From Pseudoscleropodium purum (taxonomy: Eukaryota; Streptophyta; Bryopsida; Hypnales; Brachytheciaceae), in assembly GCA_963969395.1 (NCBI GenBank), contig OZ017795.1, forward strand, positions 31,725,063 to 31,789,062: a stretch of DNA of 64,000 bases, given 5' to 3'. The notes beneath the pieces are model-generated. The model saw only the letters and a program-made list of their open reading frames with translations, was not told the DNA's origin and ran no database searches. A program made the translations under genes and the position numbers. Below are positions 52,234 to 63,900 of the stretch, piece after piece; within the stretch, counting starts at the first letter, position 1, and every line of letters begins with the position of its first letter.

Positions 52234-55200
52234 TCACACGAACTCCAGCATACTGTTGTAAGACAACAGCACTCCTTCCCTGAACCCCTCTTCCTCATCT
52301 TCCAGATTCCGTTGCTCGTCGTAGGAGAGCCGTGGCGCAGACGAACTTCGGCTCGTCTTGAACATGCTTTTGCTTTTCTGCTTCATTCCTTTGTGTTTGG
52401 AAGACTTGCTTAAGGGAGAAGTCATGGTGCTGTGACTGTTGCTGCTGGTGTCGTCTTGCGAAGGCGATGAAAGCGTTTTCAGCTTCCCGGTGGAGTCGGT
52501 GGAGTCCGCTTGCCCAACAGGAGGGTAAGAGGGGAGCTGCTCCGGTGTCATCTTTCTTCCTCCCATGCCAAGACCGTAGAGTGATTCGCCATCCTGTTGT
52601 GGATCCAAAATTCTCAACACTTGAGCCATGCGCGGTCGCATTGCGGGGTCTTTCTTGATGCATTGCCTGGCGGCATGCATCATGCAGTGCATCTCGAACA
52701 GGTTGTTGTCGGAGCATTCTGTTCCGCGGAGACGTGAATCGACCAATTCCAGGTTGGGTCGGTCCAGCAACTCCCTTGCCTGCAAAAAAAAATTACGAGG
52801 GAGATGAGGGGTGAAAACGTGCACTGGGGCACTTATGATCAAGATTTCATGGTTATGAAATGTCCAATTCGATCGATTATATTGTGAACAATATAACTAA
52901 TAAGGGGTCAAATTTATGTCATCACAACCCCTTGAAACATTGTATGTGTTGATCAAGAGACAAACAGACTTGAACAAAAGAAAGCCCCCATATGACCTAC
53001 TCAAAAGCGCTAAAAGGTGAGCCTCGTGAGCATCTTTTATCTACTAGAGGCTAAAAGCAACACCCATTACTTCCGCCTATGGTGAAACAGGCAGATAATT
53101 CAAAGCCGAGAAGCCACAAAGAACTCATCATAGAACCGGTTTCAAATACGCTTTCTAGGTTTCGATGCACAGACAAGCAGCGCAAATACAAATTCCGAAG
53201 CCAGGATGCAAAAAAAGAACAGTGCATTACCCAATCCGTTAGAAGAACGCCATTTTTACCGCCCTGCAGATTTGACAACACTGCTTTACGCCCAGTGATA
53301 ATCTCCAGCAAGACCACGCCAAACGCGTACACATCTGCCTTCTCCGTAATCTGCCCGGTCTCAGCATACTCCGGCGCAAGATACCTGAACTCATGACCAC
53401 GAAAAACTGTGAACACTAAGACACAAATTATGATAGTAGGAACTCACTGACATTAAAATGGGATGCACCTGAGCACTGCACTCTGCACGACTAGAGAAAT
53501 AAAGGCAACGGATGGGTGCTACGAATGATACAGTTTTATTTAGTTTAAGAATGGTTCTAAGGTAGAGGATACTAAAATCCATAGGAACCTGATCCCATCT
53601 CCTATCGACTTATCCCTGTTATCAACAGCCAGTCATCTCCTCCGATGCACACGGTTGGCCTTCAATCACCAAATCGGGTGTAAGCGTGACTTGACTAAAC
53701 GTCAATAGCCCTCATCTTTGAATGGTTGGGGTTGTCTACAAGAGCTGATATTGGTCTACAACCTCCCATTATGATTGATTGCATATAAACCAAACACGTT
53801 GATAAAAATTAAATCTCACGAGAGGGTGGGCCTATCCAAAGCGCTCTCTCCAGTGTCTTCTACATTTCTATAGTGACCTCCCAGTAGGTTCTATTATGAT
53901 CTCTAAACGTGCACAGCGTCACGACCCGCTATTACCATTTCATCCATTTGAAAGTTCACGTACTCACCACCCTCACACATTTTCATCCAAGATTTGGAAG
54001 CACTCTTGAGTATAGGGTCTACAATCACTGACAGTGGTCTACAACCTCTTGAATTTGGCTGTACTACGAGTATCGATTAAAATGCACTGAAGTGACATAA
54101 GAAGCATCCTCTACCTTAATACCGAGGAGCAGAAAGAGTGTGTTGTAGGAAACAGTTTCACTTACCCCAAAGTCCCAAGCACCCGGGTCTCTTCCGCCAT
54201 GTCCCCGTGCATCTGCCGCCTGGCGAGCCCAAAATCCCCCACCATGGGCGTAAAATCATGAGTGAGCAGGATGTTATTTGGCCTCATGTCTCGGTGCACA
54301 ATGCAGCCCACCCGACACTCTTCATGCAAGTATCGAAGGGCTCTTGCGGAGCCCAGAGCAATCTTCTGCCTATACTTCCAAGGCAAGACCTCCCTGTTCT
54401 TCGCTGCAGAAGCCATGGTCCGGAAAGGTGGGTGAGGCATACGGAAAACAAAGGCAAACATAATCAAGGCAGCAGGAGTCTCCCATTTAACCTTAAAAGA
54501 AAAATCCAAGAATTAGGAAATTCAAGTGTCAGGGAGAATGTGCCTTTAAAAAGACTGAATGATTCTTTCATTGAGCCTATATTTCTTAGGAGCTTGAACC
54601 CATGCTTCACTGGTTTAGAATGCTATGACAAATGAATTGAAGTTTCCGAAAAACAAGATGAAACCCTAAAAAGCTCCAAAGAACCTACATACAGGGACAG
54701 CATCAAAGAGGTGGAGTTTACTTACCAGAGAGATGTCGATCTAATGAACCATTACACACGTACTCGTACACCAAGAGGCGTTTCCCATTCTCGACGCAAT
54801 ACCCAATCAGTGTAACCAGGTTACGATGCTGTGCACAACTTAGAACCTCCACCTCCGCACAAAACTCTTCATCCCCCTGGTTGCTGGCAATCTTGTGGTG
54901 CTTCACCGCAATCAGCTGCCCTTCCGGCAGAATCCCTCGGTACACGGACCCATAGCCCCCTTGCGCCAAATAATTGTGGTGATTGAAATTGTCAGTAGCA
55001 TACAGCAACTCCGCATAGGAGAATCGCCTCACTGCTTTTCCAAATTCCGGTGTCTTGTGCTTGCAAACAGTACAAAGCGGTGGAGCTAAAGGACCTTGCT
55101 TCTTCATGAACGTCCCTCTTTTAATCTGGGAACCTCTGTCACCACTAACCTGCAATGGCACAACAGAATGCTGCACAGGGCTGCGAGCTTTCAGAGGGTT

Positions 55201-58200
55201 CAACTGAGCTGAAGGCAAAGTGGGGGTCGACTTGGCAGTGGAGAGCTTGGCCACTGGCATAGCCTTAGCTTCCAATTCCTTCAAATTTTCCTGTGGGGAT
55301 AAATAGCTCCCGTGGTCTCCATTCAACAACCCATTCAAGTTCTGCAAAGTCCAACTGGCATCCACTCGTCGAGGTTGAACGGAGATGGGACCTTGCTGGG
55401 CCCTGTTATTGTTTTTGTCATTTCTAGGATTGATAGCTTCTGTGTCCATTGAGGACCAGGCATCAGACAGGCCCAAAGCTGAGGTTTGGGATACCAAAGG
55501 ATTATTTGCTGCTTGCATGGAATTGTTTGGCACTGTCGGTTCCTGGGTCAATGTGGAGGCTGCAGTAGGAGAGTCGTCTGATACGGGTGACATACAAGAG
55601 TTCGCCACGGTCATTTCCTGCTGGGATGGACTACTCATGCTTCCCACCCCATTGTCTTTCCTTGGGAACGCTCTGGGTTCGGCAGAGTCGACCTCTGTCG
55701 CAGGAGGACTCACAATGTCTGACCTTGGGGAAGCACTGAGCTGCAAAGAGTCCTCCCGTGAATAGATACCTGCCACGACAGTAATCAGTGCCACAGTTAC
55801 ATCTAGAAACAGACTGCCAGTCCACGGATTCATCGTTACTAAATGACAAATTAAATTGATCATATTGTGAAAATGTATTTCAGATAGGCCAAAATTTCAC
55901 ATCACCAGAAGGTTGCATGTGGTGATCAAAAATTGAAAAAATTGGAAAAAAGAAACTCCCCATATGACCTCAAAACTCCTTTAAAAACAAGAGACCCAGT
56001 CTGGCTTCTTGGTCCTTTGGGGGTTAAGTGGGACTGAAGCGAGCACGCAAGTTACTAAAATCAACAAAACAAATGATGTAAACGCAAGCCCTACCCTTTT
56101 AACACTAAACTGATTATCCTACTAGTGATAGCGCAAAATTAGTGTCACCAGCAAAATTACTGTCACTACAATACAATTTTTCGGTGGAAATTACTACAAT
56201 TAACTAATCTTTCCGCTTGAAATAAACTAATCTTAACTTTTGAAATAAACTAATCTTAACTTGACGTCAAGCAGCTAGAGTGACTTTGGTAAATTATTGT
56301 CACACGCACTTATAACCAAAATCGACGCTGGGCTCTTAAGAATAGAGTCTGTACATGTTAGGGTAATAATCTGTAGGGGCGGTTTTAGGAAGTGGTCGCA
56401 ATTAGGTGCAGTTACCTACTATGAATCTAGTAATTGCACTGAAGTGCAGTGAGGATCCAGGTCTTACCAGGCTCCGGACTCCCTTGATCCTCCAGCCACT
56501 GTCTCACATCAATAAGTTCCTGCCTCATATTTGGGTTGATACAAGTGGCAATCCCTTGCTCGGATTCCACTTCGGATTCCAGCACTTCCGCTTCGTCCTG
56601 AATGCTGTGAAGATCCGTGTCTGCGTTCATAAACATGGCGGCACTCGAACGCCGATGTGAAGGTCGACGATCAAGAGTGGCAGGGATTTGGGGACCAGAA
56701 ACAGGGCTGATCGGTTGGCTGATCGTCATCATGTCCGGGTGAAGTCCAGGCCGAAGAGGTTGGCACGTGTCATTCGTCTTCACACGAGTCACATAGCATG
56801 TGAGATTGTCGATGTAGTATTTTTTGTCTTTCTTCATGCTCCTAATCAATCAATGCAAATTTAGGTCAGACTAAAAAAAAGACTGCATTCTATGATTCTA
56901 CACGTCAAAATTGCACCGTAAGTTGGAACAAGAGCCTCAGAGATATACTGGAGCTTTGGAGCTGAGAACCCTGTTTATACCAAAGCATAACAGTCTAACA
57001 GTCTAATTTACTGAGCAAATCTGGAGCTTTGGTACACACCAGTCTTCCAGAAACAGTCTAATTTGTTGAAGAATACTGTAGCTTTGGTACAAAGAGGGTT
57101 TTTCAGTAACATTAGATTGTTTCAGGAACTTTTAGACAGCATTAAAAGAGAGAATCTTCTCCATGGGAGGTGTCTATACGGTCTCAATGATGATTTGGAG
57201 TCTTCCCTATGTATCATGGGGAGACTTTTCTATGATCACTCTGACAGTGGGGACCATAGAAACAACAATAAAGTATAAGAGGTTGAGGAAAGTGAACAAC
57301 AATACACCTGTCCAAGACAACATGGTGCGCTCCGAAATTCTTGGCCACTTCCACGATAAGAGACTTAAGGTCGCGAGCAACTTGAACATCAATATCCAGC
57401 GTGATCTACACACGCAACATATGTGGGGACCAAAATTAAGCGCTTGTCGATGAGAATTACAGCAAAAAAGTCAAAATTCACCACTCACAATTTGACGATT
57501 ACTCTGGTGCTACTCGATATAATTTTGTCCATTCAATTAGAATTATGAATGAATGAACGAATGAATGAATGAGTTAGAAAATTCAGAGGCTGAATTAACA
57601 ATGAACAACAAGGGTTGGATGGCTGTGTTCGTTTACCCCCAGTTTCTGACACCTCAGATGGAGATCTACATTACTTTGAAGGAGCTGCTTCTTGCTGTGA
57701 AGCTCAGAATCCAAAACAGTGCGGTTCACACCATTCCAGCCCTTCTCATCAGTCCAAGATTTGTACCCCACTGCACGAGGTCACAACAGCAGGCTTATTT
57801 TAAAAAGCATATACAAGACTTGGATTGCAAGGCCACCCTAACAATACTAAGGCTACAACAATTCAAGGAAAATGCGAAATCCTTCATCAAAAAGAATAAA
57901 CCCTCACAATGAAAGTAAGCAGAGAATATTATAACAATTAGGGACCTAATCCCGTCTCCAATTGACTGAACCTTGTCACCAACAAACACGTGGTTGGCCT
58001 TCCCTCAGCGAGTTGGCATAAGCATGAATTGACTAAATTTCTACCGCCACTCATCTTTGAATGGAAACGGGGTTGTATACTGTTCCTTCAATAGTGGTTT
58101 ACAAAATCCCACTTTCAAATTGCATAAGAAATTCGCAGTGATAGTAATTTGATCAAAAACAAATTTCACTTTCAAACGCAAAGTGAGCTCAACAGTGACC

Positions 58201-58964
58201 TCTCAATGAAAGCGCTTTTCTACATATTGGTTGAAATGTTAAAAAGAAACAAATATTATCTTACTTCATAAAAAACACATCAGAAATATTATAAAATTGG
58301 ATGCATAGCTGGGCAGAGAAAGTCTACCCCACCACCACCACCCTTGAAATCGCCAAGAGATTCACGCATAGCGATACAAAGTGATCCCTCCAGTGATCTC
58401 TATACTGATTGCACAATAAAAGCACACTCCTAAAAGTGACACAAACAGCATCCTCTCCCTTCACGCAATTGGGAAAAAAACATTAAAAATAATATAACAT
58501 TGCAGACATAGCTAAGCTGAGAACATACATAACAAGTGGTAAACAAATACCTGTAGCATCCTCTCCCTTCAGACAATTGCAAAAAACTTAAAAACATAAT
58601 AAAATTAGACCAAGATTATCATTAAAAGAAAAGGACCCCACTGTAGATCAAACCCTACCCCCAGTGCCGACAGTTCCCAAAGCTTACATTTGCTCAGTCC
58701 CGCTTGAAATCCCGCCTTATTCAAGGTCGAAATCTGCGGCAACACCCCCAGCAGCTTCAAACTATCGCCGCTTCGCAGGACATGATCCAGAGTCCAATCC
58801 AACGCGGTATACGAAAGCTCCTTCCCCACATCGATGACGACCAATACCCGATGCGCATCCTCACCGCCCCACGGCACGGTACCACCATTGTTATTATTAT
58901 TATTCACAGGAAACGGCGCTTTAACTGGAACAGACGGATTTCTCCGATTCTCAAACGCCTCCAT
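52234..58964 (-). CDS. USP-domain receptor-like cytoplasmic kinase (family annotated as inactive kinase)
   Basis: Eight exons on the minus strand, all GT-AG and phase-consistent: 58964-58688, 57770-57637, 57405-57308, 56841-56468, 55769-54726, 54403-54166, 53384-53231 and 52779-52234. They give 954 residues. Residues about 33-190 form a universal stress protein domain ([20 protein letters not shown], then [10 protein letters not shown]). A Ser-rich linker follows, with [11 protein letters not shown] before the kinase. The kinase (about 543-830) has the glycine loop [11 protein letters not shown], the VAIK lysine in AVKHHK, GDFGLAR and APEYAE, but its catalytic loop is HRDMRPNN, with Arg in place of the usual Lys. 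This layout matches the plant family typified by Selaginella 'inactive protein kinase' and Arabidopsis At3g13690-like proteins. There is no signal peptide or membrane segment. A Ser/Lys-rich C-terminal tail ends NSMLEFV. Two of its introns share one repeat family and two others share another. Confidence 0.93.
52850..53010. repeat. Intronic repeat R2, copy in kinase intron 7
   Basis: Counterpart of 55850-56027: GATCGATTATATTGTGAACA, TGTTGATCAAGAGACAAA and AAGCCCCCATATGACCTACT occur in the same order and orientation. Confidence 0.6.
53582..54120. repeat. Intronic repeat R1, copy in kinase intron 6
   Basis: It aligns in the same orientation with 57935-58470: CTGATCCCATCTCC against CTAATCCCGTCTCC, CGGTTGGCCTTCAATCA against TGGTTGGCCTTCCCTCA, CTCATCTTTGAATGG in both, and GAAGCATCCTCTACC against CAGCATCCTCTCCC at the far end. 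Confidence 0.75.
55850..56027. repeat. Intronic repeat R2, copy in kinase intron 4
   Basis: It shares with 52850-53010 the string ATTGATCATATTGTGA or a variant, a TGTGGTGATCAA or GTGTTGATCAA block, and CCCCATATGACCT near the end. It finishes at CCTTTGGGGGTTAAG, reminiscent of the family B right end. Confidence 0.6.
57935..58470. repeat. Intronic repeat R1, copy in kinase intron 1
   Basis: This is the counterpart of 53582-54120 in the same orientation, sharing GACTAAA..CTCATCTTTGAATGG and the terminal CAGCATCCTCTCCCTTCA. A short extra copy of the terminal motif occurs at 58556-58572. Confidence 0.75.
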
Positions 58965-59990
58965 GACGAATGCTGCTAGAACGAGTATTCTCCAATTCTA
59001 CAACAAGGGCTCCAATAACAACAGGACTCTCGAGTCTGTGTCACGGAATTTGACGTTCATTCTCCGAATCCAAACACAGAAACCATCATGGCCATTGTGA
59101 GTGGAGGCGACGAATAACATGAGGAGGCTCATGCGTTGGTGGGAAGCGAAGGGAAGCCTAATCTAACTACTATTGGGAACGAAATAAGCTTTCACATAAA
59201 CCCTGATCGTCGCAATGCTCTCCATATGAAGAATTTCACATACGAAATTTCCAACCCTTAGATCTGAAACACCCAGTGTTTCGCAATGCAATCTCACCAG
59301 AAGAAAACGACGATTGCATCCCCAAGTCCACTCCGCTTCTTCTTCTATTTCTTCTGCTTAAATCCAAAACCCCAACCAATCCTGTCGCAACAGACTAAAC
59401 CCTTGAATTCCTACAAAAACTAAACCAGCAGCAATTTCACGCCAATAATCGAAACCCAACAAAATTCGGGACCATTACTCCAAACCCAAGAAAATTTACG
59501 GACCAAAAATCCGAGTTCAACACTCCCAAGCCACAATCCGAGCCCGCAATTCAAAGTCCAACAATCCCAGGCAAGAATCTAAGGCAACAATCGAATCCCG
59601 AGAGTTGAATCCCGAGATCTCGAAACAAAGGAGCCCGTTGTTCGTTCGTTCGTGCGTGCGTGCGTTCGAGAGGGCTACAGGTACGTGAAAGCTTCAATGA
59701 AGCATCAGAAGTAACTTATGGCATCGCTGAATCTGCACGGAAAAAGGAGATCGAAAAGCAGAAGGCAACATTTAGAGATGAAAACAAATGGCAGCAAATG
59801 GAAGGGAAACGGAAAGGGATCGGCAAGAGCAATGATGGGCGTTGAGTTGCAAGAGTCAGGGAAGAAGGGAAGGTCTCTGGGCGCCGCAGCTCATTTGGGA
59901 AGCCAAAGTGGCGACCACACTTTGGTCGTCGGGTGGGCCAGTGCGGCCTTTCTGAAGAGGAAGAGAAGGATTCCTTCGGAGGAGAAGAAC
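58965..59990 (-). promoter_or_regulatory. Probable 5' UTR and promoter of the kinase gene
   Basis: It lies upstream of the minus-strand ATG, with near-balanced base composition and no ORF with domain motifs. A short GTTC/GTGC tetranucleotide run (about 59640-59666) and repeats of ATCCGAGTTC/AATCCCGAG type are present. The transcription start was not located. Confidence 0.4.
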
Positions 59991-60137
59991 GAAGAACGAA
60001 GAACGAAGAAGACTAAGAGAAAAAGAAAAGGAGGAGGAGGAAGAGGAAGCAGAAGAGAAAGTAAAGGAGAAAGAAAAAGAAAAGGAGGAAGAGAGAAGGA
60101 AAGAGAAAGTAGAAGAGGAAGAAAGAGGAGAGAATAA
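59980..60137. repeat. Long polypurine tract
   Basis: Almost uninterrupted A/G for about 150 bp on the plus strand, starting with GAAGAAC repeats and continuing as GGAGGAGGAAGAG and AAAGAGAAAG units. The K/R/E-rich reading frame over it is a by-product of composition. It is CT-rich when read in the direction of the kinase gene. Confidence 0.85.
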
Positions 60138-62840
60138 GAGCTACCCTACGTGAGGGTCAGATTTGGCATAAATTAAGTCAGTTTTGTAAAAAAGTGTCAT
60201 ATGGCATTCTTTTTTATTAGTGTAAGGTGACTCAAAACCTATGAAAATCTAATATTGAAATTCAATTTTCGATGCATTTTTGCCAAATTAGACACTCACA
60301 TACAATATTATTATTGAACCTTTCTACAAATCAAGGGCGTTAATAGAAAATGATTTTGTATAAACTACATTAGTGATCACAAACACCTAAGACTCAAATC
60401 AATGTCAAATTATTGTGTGTACTAAACTAGCTTTGACTATGTTGGTCAATCACCAACCTAGGTGAAGTAGCATTGAAAGTCATTGTGTCTTGGTCATGAG
60501 ATTGCAAATGAAAAGTGAGAATATAATTTTATGCAAGCAATGAAGCTTCGTAGGGGATCTTTAAATGTTTTGTATTGGTAAAATTAATGTAAATTAAATT
60601 CTTATTAGAACTTTCTTGGGATGTTGCTTCAATGACACATTTTTGTAATGAAAAAGAATGGAGGAAAGAAGACTAAGAGAAAGAGAAAGGGAGAGAAAGA
60701 AAGTTAAGAGTGGTTTGTTGAAGGATATCACAATGTTGTCATGGTTTTTTAATTTTTGGCTTCGGATTGAAGGTGGAGAGGCTTTGTATCAACAAAAACT
60801 ACCATGATAAAATTTGAATGGCTACCTTATTTAAAAACCAAGATAGTGATATTGGGACAAAGCCTCTCTTAAAAGTACAGCTACTTTGTTGTGATGGAGC
60901 AACTATGTCATTAAAGGAAATTTGAGGGTTGTAAAGGGCCATTTTGGGCCTGTTCCCTGTAGTGAAGGGGTATGACCAACTATCAAAAAAAAAAATTTCA
61001 ATTTTTTTTCCAATTAAACCCTTGAAATACCAAAAAAAATTTGAAAAAAATTTGAAAATGATGTGGCACTCTCTGGACCATGTCAAACTACATAATTGGC
61101 ATCGTTCACTACATTCTCAGGGTTGGATAACTTGTAGTCTCCTTTTGGCCTCAAATTTCCTCTAATGGTGAAATTGTTGCTTTCAATCATAAAGTACTTC
61201 AAGTTGAAGTAAATTTTATTGTCTACAAGGTATGGACAACTATCATTTTCCACAATCTTTCCAATCTTAATGTTGGCTTAAGCCCTTTTATACAAGGTTG
61301 CGTTGCATTTACAAACAATGTGAGCTTTCGAGCTTCCTGTGATTCAAAAGAGGACACACTTATTAATCCCTTCATATTTGCATTATACTTGATGCTTGTA
61401 TAGCCACTTAAATTTTATTAATTGTATTAAGATTGATGCCTTTTTCAATTGGATTGAATAGATGCCTTAAAATTAGTAATATGTAGATGTAATTTTATTG
61501 ATGCAAAGCCTCATCTTGCTTATTCAGAACTAAAAACATTATTTGTCAAATGTCTTAAATGCAATTATCATAAATATCCCTAAATCCTAAAAATACTACA
61601 CTAAGTTATTCTATTTGTGAAGGCACAAAATATGAGTCACTACAAATTAATATTTTGTGGAAATTAGTACAATACATAATATTTTAGCCAGTATTAATGA
61701 AAAATAGTGTGATATTGGTAAATTAGTATCATGGGCTTAAAAATAGTGTAACATATTTGAGTGAGAGACAAATGTGCTACAAGTAATGTTAGTAAGGCAT
61801 GAAGTCCCATAAAGCAACCATTTACCAACTAATTTACAATTTAGAGGAGTTTGACATCTTAAATTTTTTTTTGCAATAAATTCTTTTGGAAAGTCAAATA
61901 GAATAGGCATCTAAACCAAGTCATTTCATATTTTCTAAACCTTTACAAATTTAATTATGAATTTTGAAGTTAAATCTAATAAGGCTCTTAAAGCATCCTC
62001 CCTGTCATATGTGCATAGTTGGTACAAGAAAACAATACGTACTTCTATGTTTGAAAATGCTTATGGTAATAGTAAGGGTGGGCTTGGGGCATCAAAAAAT
62101 AGCGCTAGAAAACAGTGCTCAAGGCACATGTTGGCACTTACTTCGAACCAATGTCAATGAGCCTTTGGTAGCACTTTATACACCTTTTATCTTGGTGCAA
62201 ATGTGAAGAATATATAATCCCCAAAGTCACTGAAGTAGAGTCAAATTGACCTCTAAACAACAAGCTAAGTGCCCCTTGGGCTTGGTTTTAAAAGAATTGG
62301 TTGGTAAAAAGTTTGTTTGTTTTGTTTTGTTAAAATTTAGAATTAGTTTCAATTTGAAAGACCCACTTCAACAATGAATATGGGGCTTTCCAAGCATTTA
62401 GATTGCAAAGTCAAAGCATTAATTGTTCACTTTTACATGCCCTAATTGCAAAAACTTTCCACAAGCAACAAAAACTAGCATTCCGGCTACTCCAAGGAAA
62501 TTTTTGATCATTTTTCAATGGGGTTGCTCAATCTCTAGGCAAGTGAATGTTGTTTAACCTAACTACAACATCACTACAACTACTAAGTGACCAATGGATG
62601 ACAAATAATCCTTCTATGTAAGACAAAAGTGCAGATGTTCATCCTTGAAAATTTGTGTGAAAAAAGGGAGGTCTTATACAATAGTTTGACCTCAAATGAG
62701 TGTTCTTGGGGTTATAGTTCTAAGCAAAAGATTTACATTGTACCCCAAAGGACAATTTCTACGATGACCACAAACCAACATTCCTAGGTCAAGGGTCAAA
62801 GAGGATTCAAAATTTCAGCAAATGTACATAAATACAATTC
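60138..62840. other. AT-rich spacer
   Basis: A second, shorter purine-rich patch occurs at about 60655-60710. No coding exon chain, RNA gene or inverted repeat was found. Confidence 0.45.
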
Positions 62841-62844
62841 AAAC

Positions 62845-63075
62845 CTTTTTTTTTCTTTTTCTTTTTTTTTCTTTTTTTTCTTTCCTTTTTCTTTCCTTTT
62901 TCTTTCCTTTTTCTAAAACTTGGACAGATTGGAAGAACACTGTTGGTTAGGATACCCCGGCATTCGCTCGCAAGTGCCCTGCAAGCTCAGCTGCTCTTGA
63001 CGACCGAGAATTGGAAAGAAATAAGTTCCTTTTTCTTTTTCTTTTTCTTTTTCATTTTCTTTTTCTTTTCTTTCG
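62845..63075. repeat. Polypyrimidine microsatellite blocks flanking a GC-rich insert
   Basis: Runs of CTTTTT and CTTTCC units at 62845-62915 and CTTTTT units at 63025-63075 enclose about 110 bp of mixed, GC-richer sequence. The second block is followed by a GC-rich island. Confidence 0.85.
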
Positions 63076-63240
63076 TTGGGGGTGACCTTCGTCAAGTCCG
63101 TCACGTCCGTCACGTCAGGCAGCTCCGGTCCAAGATTCCGGGCGGACGGACCCTCCTCGACTGCGCTGTCCGTTGGACCCCAGCTACGGTCCAAACCCCC
63201 CCCCCGGCGGGCCTTCATTTCACTGGCTGGGGGGTCCCAA
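63076..63240. other. GC-rich island with ACGT-containing repeats
   Basis: This stretch is far more GC-rich than the surroundings. It contains adjacent GTCCGTCACGTCCGTCACGT units, TCCGGTCCAAGATTCCGGGC, and a run of nine or so C at about 63198. It could be promoter-like or an element end. A possible ORF across it to 63616 has no recognised domain. Confidence 0.5.
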
Positions 63241-63641
63241 GGGTCCATTTAAAAATTTGAAAATAAATTTTAACTTTTTTTATAATTTTTGGGGGCACAA
63301 AACAGCATTTAATTATGAACTGGCTGGGTCAGTGGGTCTCCACTCAATTCCGTCTGCAGCAGTCCCTTCCTCTGTTGTTGGAGAGGAATCCCGTCAAAGT
63401 CTAATTTTAAGTTTTTGGGGGTCATTTTTAGGGGCAGCTATTTTGGAGATTCCCCACCTGACAAAGTCTGGGCTTGGAATTACTATTATTTTCGACAAGG
63501 AGGTGACAAAGAGCATCTCCACCAATGATTTTTTGTTGGAAGACATTTATCATTCGAAAGGACTACAATTTTTTTTCGAGGGAATATTGTTGCTTGGAAG
63601 CAATAGAGTTAACTAAACCATAAAGGAACCCCCAGTTTGAA

Positions 63642-63888
63642 GACGAGGGAGGATTGACCCCTCTATTGCCCCATTTTTACCCTAGTAGAAAACTCTAAAT
63701 TTTTTTTTTGCCATGTATGATAAAATTTGCAAATTTTGAATTCATATTTGCAATCAAAGACCCCAAATTAGAAACTACAAATTGGTTATGGGCCATGTTG
63801 AAATACAAAATTTAAGTGACAAAAAATAGGGGCAATTTTTATAGTTACCCTTTGGTAGGGGCAATAGAGGTGTCAATCCTCCCTCGCC
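63642..63888. mobile_element. MITE-like family A, complete copy with target duplication
   Basis: The TIRs begin GACGAGGGAGG (left) and GGCGAGGGAGG (right, inverted) and run on through GGATTGACCCCTCTATTGCC, almost 30 bp. The element is 247 bp. It is flanked by CAGTTTGAA (63633-63641) and CAGTTTGGAA (63889-63898), a 9-10 bp direct repeat that looks like a target-site duplication. Non-coding. Confidence 0.85.
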
Positions 63889-63900
63889 CAGTTTGGAATA

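Noticed and set aside
59718..60137. Open frame of 139 codons, rich in Lys, Arg and Glu
   Set aside because: It is a translation of the polypurine tract with no domain, and sits in the upstream region of the minus-strand kinase gene.
63173..63616. Open frame of 147 codons
   Set aside because: It crosses the GC-rich island and AT-rich sequence, has no recognisable domain, and composition shifts along its length as in non-coding DNA.
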